This document shows positions 53,693-64,000 of a DNA stretch of 64,000 nucleotides, piece after piece (positions within the stretch are counted from its first letter, which is position 1; each line of letters opens with the position of its first letter). Source of the stretch: Actinobacillus indolicus (lineage in GTDB: Bacteria > Pseudomonadota > Gammaproteobacteria > Enterobacterales > Pasteurellaceae). Location of the stretch: assembly GCF_004519515.1 (NCBI RefSeq), contig NZ_CP038145.1:950001-1014000 (forward strand), read 5' to 3'. A program made the translations under genes and the position numbers. Below the pieces are notes generated by a model, which made no database searches, had not been told where the DNA came from, and worked only from the letters and a program-made list of their open reading frames with translations.

Positions 53693-53713
53693 ACACCGCC
53701 TTAACAGCGGTGT
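53693..53713 (-). terminator. Terminator after the phosphohexomutase gene
   Basis: ACACCGC with GCGGTGT, 7-nt loop, then TTTTTG on the minus strand; 21 bp past the stop codon. Confidence 0.8.
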
Positions 53714-53734
53714 CTTTTCACTCAAATTTTGCAA

Positions 53735-55392
53735 TTAGCAATTTTGCTTACCATACTGCTCTTTACGAAGAATTGCACGCACGCTTGCATCAAACTGTGC
53801 TAATACTTCTTCTGCGTTTTTCGGATCAGTACCACGCGCATCTAAGTAGAACTTAATTTTCGGTTCTGTACCTGATGGACGAGCGATTAAACGGCTACCG
53901 TTTTCAAGCACAAATACTAAAATATCGCTTTGGCGATCTGTTTTCGTATGATCTAAGAAAGTCGCTACTTTGAAACCACCGACTTCGCTTGGTGGGTTAG
54001 TGCGTAATGCTGTCATTAACTTGCCGATTGCAGATAAATCATCAACACGGATAGAGATCTGACCGCTTACATAAGCTCCAAACTCTTTAGTAAAGTCATC
54101 TGCATAATCTGCTAAAGTTTTACCTTGTTTTTTCAGGTTACGAACCAAGTCTAAGAACATAATCGCTGCAGAGATACCGTCTTTATCACGCACTTTATCT
54201 GGATCAACTAAGTAGCCTAATGCTTCTTCAAAGCCGAATAATAAACCGTTTACTTTACCGATATATTTGAAGCCTGTTAATGTTTCTTCTGACTCAAAGC
54301 CATATTTCTTCGCAATTTCTGCAAGTGCTGGTGAAGATACAAGTGAGCAAGCTAAAATACCTTTTTTGCCTTGTGCGTGGTATTGTTTTGCTAAATACCA
54401 ACCTAAGAAACAACCGATAACGTTGCCGTGTAAAGGTTTCCAATTGCCTTGTGCATCTGGTACTGCCACTGCCAAACGGTCTGCATCTGGGTCATTTGCA
54501 ATAATAAATTCCGCATTTCTCTCTTTAGCCACTTTAATTGCTAAATCTAATGCCCCTTTCTCTTCTGGGTTCGGGAAGTTTACCGTTGGGAATGTGCCGT
54601 CTGGCCATACTTGTTCAGCAACGATAGATGGTTGTGGCAAACCTGCTTTGGCTAATGTTTTGCTTAATACTTCATAACCTACGCCGTGCATTGCGGTATA
54701 AACATAGTTAATATCTACTTGTGGCTCTTTAGCGAGGCTTGCTGTTTTTGCAATATACGCATCAACAATTTCATCATCTAATACGATGTAATTTTGACTG
54801 CGTGGTAAGTCTTTGATACTGCCTTGTGCTACTTTATCAATACAAGCTGCTATTTCTTGGTCTGCTGGCGATACGATTTGACCACCGCCGTTTGCTTTAC
54901 CTAAATAAACTTTATAGCCATTATCTTCAGGTGGGTTATGGCTTGCTGTGACCATTACACCTGCTGTGGTATCAAAGTATTTGATTGCATAAGCAAGCAC
55001 TGGGGTCGGTAATTTTCTTGGAAGAAGGTAAGTTTTAATGCCTGCTGCCGCCATAATCTCTGCTGTATCACGAGCAAACACATCTGAATTTTTACGTCCA
55101 TCATAACCTAACACGATAGATGGCTCTTTGTCATAGCCTTTGAGAAATTCTGCTAAACCACCCGCTGCTTGAGCAACAAGTACGCGGTTCATACCCATTG
55201 AACCTGCTTGTAAGCGACCGCGTAAGCCTGCAGTACCAAATTGTAAACGTCCATCAAAACGGCTAGCTAATTCAGCTTGAGCTTTCGCATCATTTGCTTT
55301 TGCTTGCGAAATCAATTGCTCTAACTCTGCACGAGTTTCTAAATCAGGATCTTGATCTAACCAATTTTGAGCTACTTGAAAGAGAGTTTCCA
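53735..55392 (-). CDS. Phosphoglucomutase/phosphomannomutase family protein
   Basis: Moves phosphate between the 1 and 6 positions of a hexose. 552 residues, the long form like Bacillus PgcA or H. influenzae HI0740. The catalytic serine is in VMVTASHNPPEDNG, the metal-binding loop in NDPDADRLAVA, the sugar-binding loop in GFEEALGY, and the phosphate loop in RPSGTEPKIKFY. ATG 55392 with AAGGAA upstream. Monocistronic. Confidence 0.92.
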
Positions 55393-55528
55393 TAGTGAGT
55401 TTCCTTATAGTTAAGATAAACAAATAGACAGTAATAGACTAACTGAAAAGCGGTAAGATTGAAATGATTATTTGTAAATATTGTGTAGTTATTTGATATG
55501 GATAAAAGACAAACGATTACATAAAAAC

Positions 55529-55546
55529 ACCACCTATTACGGTGGT
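55529..55546 (-). terminator. Terminator after azoR
   Basis: ACCACC with GGTGGT, 6-nt loop, followed by TTTTTATG on the minus strand; 14 bp past the azoR stop. Confidence 0.7.
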
Positions 55547-55560
55547 ATTTTTAAAAGAAA

Positions 55561-56148
55561 TTAAAGCGATTGAGCAATACGATCTAATTCAATTTTTGCA
55601 GCTTCAACTGCCTTCGCTGCAACATCTGGACCATAGCCAATACCTTCTGCATATACAAACTTAACATCAGTAATACCGATAAAGTTTAACACCGTTTGCA
55701 TATACATTTTAGTTAAGTCCGCAGGACCATCTTTATAAATACCACCGTGAGCAAGTACTACCACTGCTTTTTTACCTTTGATTAAACCTTCAGGACCATT
55801 CGCTGTGTAACGGAAAGTGACACCTGCACGGTTTAAGTAATCAATATAGGTTTTAAGTTGAGCAGGGATACCTAAATTGTACATTGGTACAGCAAATACA
55901 AGTACATCGCTGTTATTTACCTCACCAATTAATTTATTAGATAAATCCAGTGCTGCACGTTGCGCGTCATTTTGTGGTTCACCACGTGTACCAGATGCCG
56001 CATTTAAATCATAATAAGGAAGTGGACTTACTCCGAAATCATGTTCAGTAAAGTTTGCTGAAATTTTAGATTTAAGGTAATCAACTAATTTATTTGAAGT
56101 GGAATTATCTGCAAGAATACTTGATTTGATCACTAATACATTTTTCAT
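55561..56148 (-). CDS. azoR: FMN-dependent NADH azoreductase
   Basis: Flavodoxin-fold quinone/azo reductase. 195 residues; KSSILADNSTSNKLVDYL at the FMN phosphate site, then VFAVPMYNLGIPAQLKTYID and LAHGGIYKDG are AzoR signatures. Single gene, ATG start; likely protects against quinone stress. Confidence 0.93.
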   Translation of the reverse strand: MKNVLVIKSSILADNSTSNKLVDYLKSKISANFTEHDFGVSPLPYYDLNAASGTRGEPQNDAQRAALDLSNKLIGEVNNSDVLVFAVPMYNLGIPAQLKTYIDYLNRAGVTFRYTANGPEGLIKGKKAVVVLAHGGIYKDGPADLTKMYMQTVLNFIGITDVKFVYAEGIGYGPDVAAKAVEAAKIELDRIAQSL

Positions 56149-56260
56149 AAAAAACTCCGAAGATCGAAAATACGATTGAATAACTATGCATTAGTTTATC
56201 TGAATCTAAAAAGAAATAATCGTTCTAGACAAGCGGTTAGATCATTCAAATTTTTTGCAA

Positions 56261-56289
56261 AAAAAGCCCGATAAAATATCGGGCTTTTT
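56261..56289 (-). terminator. Terminator of the alpha operon
   Basis: A 13-bp stem (AAAAAGCCCGATA with TATCGGGCTTTTT, loop AAA) with a run of T on the minus strand. 15 bp past the rplQ stop; a USS core lies just beyond (56229-56237). Confidence 0.88.
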
Positions 56290-56303
56290 AAGTCAATGTA
56301 GAA

Positions 56304-56690
56304 TTATTCTGCCGCTTGTTCAGCTGCAACTTCAGGACGATCAACTAACTCAATGTAAGCCATTGGCGCGTTGTCACCTGCACGGAAACCACATTTTAAG
56401 ATACGAGTATAACCACCCGCACGGTTTGCAAAACGTGGACCTAATTCATTGAATAATTTAGCAACGGTTTCGATGTTGCGAGTACGAGCAAAAGCTAAAC
56501 GACGATTAGCAACGCTATCTACTTTTGCTAAAGTAATTAATGGTTCAACTACACGACGTAATTCTTTTGCTTTTGGCAACGTTGTCTTAATGATTTCGTG
56601 ACTAACTAATGCACTTGCTAAATTACGGAACAACGCCTGACGATGGCTGCTGTTACGGTTTAGTTGACGTCCACTCTTACGATGGCGCAT
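56304..56690 (-). CDS. rplQ: Ribosomal protein L17
   Basis: 128 residues; [20 protein letters not shown] and the following [20 protein letters not shown] are universal. C-terminal Ala/Glu tail. Last gene of the alpha operon. Confidence 0.98.
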   Translation of the reverse strand: MRHRKSGRQLNRNSSHRQALFRNLASALVSHEIIKTTLPKAKELRRVVEPLITLAKVDSVANRRLAFARTRNIETVAKLFNELGPRFANRAGGYTRILKCGFRAGDNAPMAYIELVDRPEVAAEQAAE

Positions 56691-56725
56691 AACCTTATTC
56701 CTTCTAAGAAAATCTAAACCTAAAA

Positions 56726-57715
56726 TTAGTCTTCAGCAATACTTGCTGGAGGCCAATTCTCAAGGCGCATACCGAGTGATAAGCCACGAGAAGCGAGAAC
56801 ATCTTTAATTTCAGTAAGTGATTTCTTACCAAGATTAGGAGTTTTTAATAACTCAACTTCTGTACGTTGTACTAAATCACCGATATAGTGAATTGTCTCT
56901 GCCTTCAAACAGTTAGCAGAACGAACTGTCAGCTCTAAGTCATCTACTGGACGAAGAAGAATTGGATCAAATTCCGGTTTCTCTTCTTTCACTTCTGGCT
57001 GACGAACATCACGCAAATCAACGAATGCAGCGAGTTGCTCTGCTAAAATCGTTGCAGCACGGCGGATGGCTTCTTCTGGATCTAATGTTCCGTTAGTTTC
57101 CATCTCAATAACGAGCTTATCTAAGTCTGTACGTTGTTCAACACGAGCAGCTTCAACATTGTAAGCAATGCGATCTACTGGGCTAAAACGTGCATCCACT
57201 AATAAGCGACCGATTGGACGATCGTCGTCTTGTGTATGTACACGAGCAGATGCTGGTACATAACCACGACCACGTTGAACACGGATACGCATGTTAATAG
57301 ATGCGTTTTTATCCGTTAAGTTACAGATTACGTGATCTGGATTCACAATTTCAACATCACCATCGTGAGTAATGTCGGCTGCAGTTACAGGGCCAATCCC
57401 AGATTTAGTGAGTGTCAAAATAATATCATCTTTATTTTGCACTTTTACCGCTAGACCTTTAAGGTTTAACAATACTTCAAGAATATCTTCTTGCACGCCT
57501 TCTTTGCTGCTGTATTCATGTAATACACCATCAATTTCTACTTCTGTAACTGCGCAACCAGGCATAGATGAAAGTAAAATGCGACGAAGTGCGTTACCTA
57601 AAGTGTGGCCAAAACCACGCTCTAACGGCTCTAAGGTCACTTTTGCGTGAGTTGAACTAATTTGCTCAATATTCACTAAGTGTGGCTTTAAAAATTCTGT
57701 TACAGAACCCTGCAT
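56726..57715 (-). CDS. rpoA: RNA polymerase alpha subunit
   Basis: 329 residues as in other gammaproteobacteria: N-terminal assembly domain ([20 protein letters not shown]), linker, and C-terminal domain ([21 protein letters not shown]) that binds UP elements and activators. Ends the alpha-operon core order rpsM-rpsK-rpsD-rpoA-rplQ. Confidence 0.98.
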   Translation of the reverse strand: MQGSVTEFLKPHLVNIEQISSTHAKVTLEPLERGFGHTLGNALRRILLSSMPGCAVTEVEIDGVLHEYSSKEGVQEDILEVLLNLKGLAVKVQNKDDIILTLTKSGIGPVTAADITHDGDVEIVNPDHVICNLTDKNASINMRIRVQRGRGYVPASARVHTQDDDRPIGRLLVDARFSPVDRIAYNVEAARVEQRTDLDKLVIEMETNGTLDPEEAIRRAATILAEQLAAFVDLRDVRQPEVKEEKPEFDPILLRPVDDLELTVRSANCLKAETIHYIGDLVQRTEVELLKTPNLGKKSLTEIKDVLASRGLSLGMRLENWPPASIAED

Positions 57716-57747
57716 TTTATCCTCTCTTTGCTTTTAAGCTTTAACTA

Positions 57748-58368
57748 TTATTTAGAGTAAAGCTCAACGATCAGATGTTCATTAATATCTGCTGATAGAT
57801 CAGAACGCTCAGGAGTACGTTTAAATACACCTTCCATTTTAGTTGCATCAACTTCTAACCAAGTTGGTTTTTCACGTTGAGTTGCTAACTCTAATGATGC
57901 TTTGATACGTGCTTGTTTTTTAGATTTCTCACGAACAGCAATCACATCATCAACAGAAACTTGATATGAAGGGATGTTTACAACGCGTCCATTCACTACG
58001 ATAGATTTGTGGCTTACTAATTGGCGTGCTTCAGCACGAGTAGCCGCGAAACCCATACGGTAAACAACGTTGTCTAAACGACCTTCTAACAATACTAATA
58101 AGTTCTCACCGGTATTGCCTTTTAAGCGGTTAGCTTCTTTATAGTAGTTACGGAACTGACGTTCTAAAATACCATAGATACGGCGAACTTTTTGTTTTTC
58201 ACGTAACTGACTACCATAGTCAGATAAACGTGGTTTACGAGCACCGTGTTGACCTGGTGCTGTATCAATTTTACATTTTGACTCGATCGCGCGAACACCT
58301 GATTTAAGGAATAAATCGGTACCTTCACGACGGCTTAGCTTGAGTTTTGGACCCAAATATCTTGCCAT
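57748..58368 (-). CDS. rpsD: Ribosomal protein S4
   Basis: 206 residues; opening [20 protein letters not shown] and the S4 RNA-binding domain ([20 protein letters not shown]). S4 is also the translational repressor of the alpha operon, acting at the leader at 59158. Confidence 0.98.
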   Translation of the reverse strand: MARYLGPKLKLSRREGTDLFLKSGVRAIESKCKIDTAPGQHGARKPRLSDYGSQLREKQKVRRIYGILERQFRNYYKEANRLKGNTGENLLVLLEGRLDNVVYRMGFAATRAEARQLVSHKSIVVNGRVVNIPSYQVSVDDVIAVREKSKKQARIKASLELATQREKPTWLEVDATKMEGVFKRTPERSDLSADINEHLIVELYSK

Positions 58369-58394
58369 TTTCTTTCTCCAATTATCCTAACGTC

Positions 58395-58787
<393 letters not shown>

Positions 58788-58800
58788 TTATCTACTCCGA

Positions 58801-59157
58801 TTATTTTTTGATCGGTTTGCGTGGACCCTTACGAGTACGCGCATTAGTCTTAGTACGTTGACCACGTACTGGTAAACTACGACGATGACGTAAACCACGG
58901 TAGCAACCTAGGTCTAAAAGACGTTTGATGCTTAAAGTTACTTCACGACGTAAATCACCTTCGACAGTAAATTTACCAACTTCTTCACGCAGTTTTTCAA
59001 TCTGCTCTTCAGACAATTCTCTGATCTTCACATCTTCAGCAATACCCGTTGCAGCGCAGATCGCTTTTGCACGAGTTTTACCGATGCCATAAATAGCAGT
59101 TAGTGCGATTACGGTGTGTTTTTGATCAGGAATGTTAATGCCTGCAATACGGGCCAC
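58801..59157 (-). CDS. rpsM: Ribosomal protein S13
   Basis: 118 residues; [20 protein letters not shown] and the H2TH-like core with the basic tail [17 protein letters not shown]. The start codon is GTG (59155-59157), as in E. coli, preceded by AGGAGTGCATA; this weak start belongs to the S4-controlled leader. Confidence 0.98.
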   Translation of the reverse strand: MARIAGINIPDQKHTVIALTAIYGIGKTRAKAICAATGIAEDVKIRELSEEQIEKLREEVGKFTVEGDLRREVTLSIKRLLDLGCYRGLRHRRSLPVRGQRTKTNARTRKGPRKPIKK

Positions 59158-59235
59158 TATGCACTCCTATTTAACTAAAGTTATTGATATGCTGATCTTG
59201 AAAAGCCCGTTTCAGGATACTCAAACAGCATATCA
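59158..59235 (-). promoter_or_regulatory. Alpha-operon leader, S4-binding pseudoknot
   Basis: The minus-strand text from TTTGAGTATCCTGAAACGGG, onward through GGCTTTTCA, to TAGGAGTGCATAGTG matches the E. coli alpha-operon leader almost base for base. A 10-bp stem, TGATATGCTG with CAGCATATCA (59226-59235 and 59185-59194), encloses the TTTGAGTATCC...GGCTTTTCA core. Known role: S4 traps the ribosome at this pseudoknot to repress rpsM translation. Confidence 0.88.
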
Positions 59236-59253
59236 GGACGAAATGAGCTGAGC

Positions 59254-59282
59254 AGTATAACTGCTCAGCAGGTTCTTTGCAA
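59254..59282 (-). promoter_or_regulatory. Alpha-operon promoter
   Basis: -35 TTGCAA (59277-59282), 17-bp spacer, -10 TATACT (59254-59259), corresponding in position and sequence to the E. coli alpha promoter. The -10 lies inside a 10-bp stem (GCTGAGCAGT, 59247-59256 with 59260-59269), which may also serve as a weak spc terminator. Confidence 0.75.
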
Positions 59283-59295
59283 GAAATAATGTCAA

Positions 59296-59409
59296 TTAAC
59301 CTTGACGTTGTTTATGTTTAGGGTCGCTACAAATTACGCGTACAACACCTTCACGTTTAACAACTTTGCAGTTACGACACATTCTTTTAACTGAAGCACG
59401 AACTTTCAT
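59296..59409 (-). CDS. rpmJ: Ribosomal protein L36
   Basis: 37 residues: [20 protein letters not shown] followed by [17 protein letters not shown], the zinc-binding form with Cys11, Cys14, Cys27 and a His. Found by reading the gap between secY and the alpha leader; it closes the spc operon, as usual. ATG 59409. Confidence 0.97.
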   Translation of the reverse strand: MKVRASVKRMCRNCKVVKREGVVRVICSDPKHKQRQG

Positions 59410-59434
59410 TGCTTATCCTTTTTGATCTAAGGGA

Positions 59435-60757
59435 TTATTGCCCTAAGCCTTTCAAATTGGCTTTCTTCAACACAGAGTCATATTGTAAAGACATGAGATG
59501 ACTTTGAACCTGTGCGATGAAATCCATAATAACAACCACAACGATCAATAATGAAGTACCGCCTAATTGGAAAGATACTTTCCATAATGATGTTATGATA
59601 TAAGGAACCAAACAAACAAAGGTAATATATAACGCACCAATTAAGGTTAAACGTGTCATTACTTTATCGATATAACGAGATGTTTGCTCGCCTGGTCGAT
59701 AACCTGGTACAAACGCACCTGATTTTTTCAAATTATCCGCTGTATCACGAGGATTATATTGCATTCCCGTATAAAAGAATGCAAAGAAGATTACAGCCAT
59801 TGTAAATAATACAATATAGAGTGGCTGACCTGGTTGTAATAACTGTGATAAATCAAATAACCATTCAAAACCTTCACTTGTTCCGAACCATTGTGCAATG
59901 GTTGCTGGGAATAAAATAATACTTGAAGCGAAGATTGCTGGGATTACACCAGCCATATTTACTTTTAATGGTAAATGAGATTGTCTTGCAGGTGCCATCA
60001 TTCTTCCCTGCTGGCGACTTGCATAGTTTACAACAATTCTTCTTTGTCCACGTTCCACGAAGACAACAAAATATGTTACAGCAAATGCAACTACAGCTAT
60101 TAGTAATAACACTAATAATGAAATCTCACCTTGGCGAGATTGTTCAATAGTTTGCCCGATTACTGATGGAAGATCAGCAACAATCCCTGCAAAAATAATT
60201 AACGAAATACCATTGCCAATGCCACGTTCAGTGATTTGCTCACCTAACCACATCAGGAACATAGTACCTGTTACTAAACTAATTACAGAAGTTACATAGA
60301 ACAGCATATTTGGATTAGGAACTAATCCAGCTAGCATATTCGGTAGGGCTAATGAAATACCAATAGACTGAATAAATGCTAATAACAACGTAGCATAACG
60401 CGTATATTTGCTAATTTTACGACGCCCTGCTTCACCTTCTTTTTTCAATTCGGCAAGTGCTGGGTGTACCGCTGTCAATAATTGAATAATAATTGACGCT
60501 GAAATATAGGGCATAATCCCTAACGCAAATATAGAAGCTCTACTTAAAGCACCACCAGAGAACATATTGAACATATCAATGATGGTGCCTTGCTGTTGTC
60601 GTACTAGCTCGGATAATACAGAAGCATCAATACCAGGAACAGGAATAAAAGAACCGATTCGGAAAACGATTAAAGCCCCTAAAACAAACAATAATCGTGA
60701 TTTTAATTCACCAGTCCCTTTTTGGGTATTACCTTGATATCCTGGTTGTTTAGCCAT
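59435..60757 (-). CDS. secY: Protein translocase subunit SecY
   Basis: 440 residues with ten transmembrane helices forming the Sec channel; [15 protein letters not shown] plug region, then [16 protein letters not shown] and the cytoplasmic loop [19 protein letters not shown]. Between rplO and rpmJ in the spc operon. Confidence 0.98.
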   Translation of the reverse strand: MAKQPGYQGNTQKGTGELKSRLLFVLGALIVFRIGSFIPVPGIDASVLSELVRQQQGTIIDMFNMFSGGALSRASIFALGIMPYISASIIIQLLTAVHPALAELKKEGEAGRRKISKYTRYATLLLAFIQSIGISLALPNMLAGLVPNPNMLFYVTSVISLVTGTMFLMWLGEQITERGIGNGISLIIFAGIVADLPSVIGQTIEQSRQGEISLLVLLLIAVVAFAVTYFVVFVERGQRRIVVNYASRQQGRMMAPARQSHLPLKVNMAGVIPAIFASSIILFPATIAQWFGTSEGFEWLFDLSQLLQPGQPLYIVLFTMAVIFFAFFYTGMQYNPRDTADNLKKSGAFVPGYRPGEQTSRYIDKVMTRLTLIGALYITFVCLVPYIITSLWKVSFQLGGTSLLIVVVVIMDFIAQVQSHLMSLQYDSVLKKANLKGLGQ

Positions 60758-60760
60758 TTA

Positions 60761-61195
60761 TTATTCCTCGATAGAACCACCAGCAGCTTCGATAGCAGCT
60801 TTTGCACCTTTAGTTACGCCTAAGCCTTTAACCACTACTGCTTTTTCAACTTTACCTGAAAGAATTACTTTTGCAGATAAAATATCTTTTGTGATTACGT
60901 TTGCTGCTTTTAACGCTTCTAAAGTAACAACATTACCATCTACTTTTGCTAAGTCACTTAAACGGATTTCAGCTACGTGTAATGCTTTAAGAGAAGTAAA
61001 ACCAAATTTTGGTAAACGACGGTATAAAGGCATTTGACCACCCTCGAAACCACGACGAACACCGCCGCCTGTACGAGATTTTTGACCTTTATGACCACGA
61101 CCACCAGTTTTACCTAAACCAGAACCAATACCGCGACCTAAACGTTTTGCACTGTGTTTAGCACCTTCAGCTGGAGAAAGAGAATTTAAACGCAT
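60761..61195 (-). CDS. rplO: Ribosomal protein L15
   Basis: 144 residues; the Gly-rich basic N-terminus ([20 protein letters not shown]) is characteristic. 3 bp before secY. Confidence 0.98.
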   Translation of the reverse strand: MRLNSLSPAEGAKHSAKRLGRGIGSGLGKTGGRGHKGQKSRTGGGVRRGFEGGQMPLYRRLPKFGFTSLKALHVAEIRLSDLAKVDGNVVTLEALKAANVITKDILSAKVILSGKVEKAVVVKGLGVTKGAKAAIEAAGGSIEE

Positions 61196-61199
61196 TCTA

Positions 61200-61379
61200 T
61201 TATTCCTCCACTTTAACCATATATGAAACTTGATTGATCATACCACGTACTGCTGGAGTATCTTCTAACTCAACGGTATGACGAATATGACGAAGACCTA
61301 AGCCTTTCAACGTTGCTTTATGCTTCGGTAAACGAGCGATAGAGCTACGAGTTTGAGTTACTTTAATAGTTTTAGCCAT
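61200..61379 (-). CDS. rpmD: Ribosomal protein L30
   Basis: 59 residues; [20 protein letters not shown] and [21 protein letters not shown] start at ATG 61379 rather than the TTG two codons upstream. Between rpsE and rplO. Confidence 0.97.
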
Positions 61380-61385
61380 ATTCAA

Positions 61386-62254
<869 letters not shown>

Positions 62255-62268
62255 AGTGTTACCTTACT

Positions 62269-62802
62269 TTACTTTTTCTTCGCTTCTTTAGTACGTACAA
62301 CTTCATCAGCGTAACGTACACCTTTACCTTTATAAGGCTCTGGTTTGCGGTATGCACGAATATCAGCTGCCACTTGGCCGATTAACTGTTTGTCCGCAGA
62401 CTTAAGAATAATCTCAGTTTGTGATGGACATTCACCAGTTACACCTGCTGGCAACTCATGTTCAACCGGGTGTGAGAAACCTAAACTTAATGCAACAGTG
62501 TTGCCTTTCATTTGAGCTCTGTAACCAACACCCACTAATTGCAATTTCTTAGTAAAGCCTTCAGTAACACCGATAACCATTGCGTTAACGAGGGCACGAG
62601 CTGTACCTGCTTGCGCATCTGCATTAACGATACCCGCTTTTGGAGCGAATGTTAAAGTATCAGCTTCGTATTTTACTTCAACTGCATTGTGAATTTCGCG
62701 AGATAACTCGCCATTTTTACCTTTTACTGTTAATAGCTGACCATTCAAAGTAACTTGAACGCCGGCAGGAACAGCGACAGGTGCTTTTGCAACACGAGAC
62801 AT
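62269..62802 (-). CDS. rplF: Ribosomal protein L6
   Basis: 177 residues; [20 protein letters not shown], two repeated RNA-binding folds, and the [12 protein letters not shown] motif. Confidence 0.98.
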   Translation of the reverse strand: MSRVAKAPVAVPAGVQVTLNGQLLTVKGKNGELSREIHNAVEVKYEADTLTFAPKAGIVNADAQAGTARALVNAMVIGVTEGFTKKLQLVGVGYRAQMKGNTVALSLGFSHPVEHELPAGVTGECPSQTEIILKSADKQLIGQVAADIRAYRKPEPYKGKGVRYADEVVRTKEAKKK

Positions 62803-62818
62803 TTTTCCTACCTCACTA

Positions 62819-63211
62819 TTATGCTACGTAACAGATAATTTCACCGCCGAGGCCCGCTTGACGCGCTGCACGGTCGGTCATTACACCTTTAGATGTAGAA
62901 ACAACTGCGATACCTAAACCACCCATTACTTTTGGTAATTCGTCTTTACGTTTATAAATACGAAGACCTGGACGGCTTACGCGTTGGATACTTTCTACAA
63001 CTGGTTTGTTTTGGAAATATTTTAAAGTGATTTCCAACTCAGGTTTTGAACCTTCAACAACTTTGAAGCTCTCAACATAACCTTCTTCAGCTAAAACGCT
63101 TGCAATAGCAACTTTTAACTTAGATGAAGGCATACTGATTGCAACTTTATTCGCAGCTTGACCGTTACGAATACGGGTCAGCATATCTGCGATTGGATCT
63201 TGCATGCTCAT
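62819..63211 (-). CDS. rpsH: Ribosomal protein S8
   Basis: 130 residues; [20 protein letters not shown], then [21 protein letters not shown]8 is the known repressor of the spc operon, binding mRNA near the rplE start, which is outside this window. Confidence 0.98.
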   Translation of the reverse strand: MSMQDPIADMLTRIRNGQAANKVAISMPSSKLKVAIASVLAEEGYVESFKVVEGSKPELEITLKYFQNKPVVESIQRVSRPGLRIYKRKDELPKVMGGLGIAVVSTSKGVMTDRAARQAGLGGEIICYVA

Positions 63212-63247
63212 GTATTTACTCCCATGATTCCAAATTAAAAGAGGTTA

Positions 63248-63553
63248 TTACCAGCTTGCTTTCTTAAGGCCTGGAATTTCACCGCGCATTGCAGCTTCAC
63301 GTACCTTAATACGGCTTAAACCAAACTTACGAAGTACACCGTGTGGACGACCAGTTTGGCGGCAACGGTTACGCTGACGGATTGGACTAGAATCGCGTGG
63401 AAGTGTTTGTAATTTTAACACTGCATCCCAACGTTCTTCGTCTGAAGAATTTACATCAGAGATAATTCTCTTTAACTCTTCACGTTTAGCGTAGAATTTA
63501 TCAGCTAATTTCGCACGTTTTACGTCACGTGCAATCATTGATTGTTTTGCCAC
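63248..63553 (-). CDS. rpsN: Ribosomal protein S14 (zinc-independent form)
   Basis: 101 residues, the long zinc-free type with [20 protein letters not shown] and [20 protein letters not shown]. spc operon. Confidence 0.98.
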   Translation of the reverse strand: MAKQSMIARDVKRAKLADKFYAKREELKRIISDVNSSDEERWDAVLKLQTLPRDSSPIRQRNRCRQTGRPHGVLRKFGLSRIKVREAAMRGEIPGLKKASW

Positions 63554-63564
63554 GATAACCTACC

Positions 63565-64000
<436 letters not shown>

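Noticed and set aside
59247..59269. A simple terminator ending the spc operon
   Set aside because: There is no T tract after the stem; it overlaps the alpha promoter -10 and matches the E. coli arrangement.

Overview
The window is a stretch of a Pasteurellaceae chromosome (Gammaproteobacteria). Three things show this: the 5' end of a 16S rRNA gene, gammaproteobacterial gene orders (spc and alpha ribosomal operons, rpsP-rimM-trmD-rplS, mltG-tmk-holB, surE-nlpD, miaA-hfq-hflX), and very many copies of ACAAGCGGT, the core of the Actinobacillus pleuropneumoniae/Mannheimia type of DNA uptake signal (USS), rather than the Haemophilus influenzae core AAGTGCGGT. Many USS copies lie as inverted pairs between genes and double as terminator stems, often with TTTGCAAA between them. 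The species cannot be fixed from sequence alone; the Actinobacillus/Mannheimia/Bibersteinia group fits. comM, the USS load and a CRP-S-like site agree with natural competence.

Layout. 1-443: rrn promoter, leader and 16S start (minus). 532-7193: rpoZ, spoT, recG, an SGNH hydrolase, ubiC and murI, all minus. 7321-9629: a small OB-fold periplasmic protein gene (ygiW-like) under a PmrA-type box, followed by an eptA-like lipid A phosphoethanolamine transferase gene broken by one in-frame amber codon. 9705-18870: prmA, tldD, two alpha/beta-hydrolases beside an ATP-grasp ligase, a decayed arsC, a DUF924 gene, a sugar O-acetyltransferase, a small secreted protein, and a DsbA-like/SnoaL-like pair. 19005-27059 is the accessory part: regulator/enzyme pairs (LysR, Lrp-LysE, ArsR-OYE, HxlR-SDR), a RhuM-Fic gene, a lone BRO/DinD-type gene and an IS1016-like element with target duplication. 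27074-28986: a second ygiW-like gene with the same box, followed by a ferric-reductase-like flavocytochrome.

29142-41881: asnA/asnC, udp, hflX-hfq-miaA, ubiF, comM, then the mltG-tmk-holB operon with a BrnT/BrnA toxin-antitoxin pair wedged between tmk and holB, three identical tRNA-Lys genes, and tpiA. 42058-49070: truD-surE-yqaA, two nlpD-like lipoprotein genes, a small lipoprotein, tag, a phosphopantetheinyl transferase, psiE and nudF. 49136-51428: a cation-efflux gene divergent from a MerR regulator, 5'-truncated MarR and GNAT remnants, and a shikimate-dehydrogenase-like gene. 51560-55392: the rpsP operon and a phosphohexomutase; then azoR. 56304-64000: the alpha operon with its conserved S4-type leader and promoter, and the distal spc operon, ending inside rplE.

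Most of the window is housekeeping. The most notable points are: two paralogous ygiW loci sharing a CTTAAG-N5-TTTAAG promoter layout, one linked to an interrupted eptA and the other to a membrane iron/flavin reductase with an IS element directly upstream; the ATP-grasp/esterase cluster with no assigned function; the toxin-antitoxin pair inside a core replication operon; and a relic plus 25-bp repeat at the RhuM-Fic gene.
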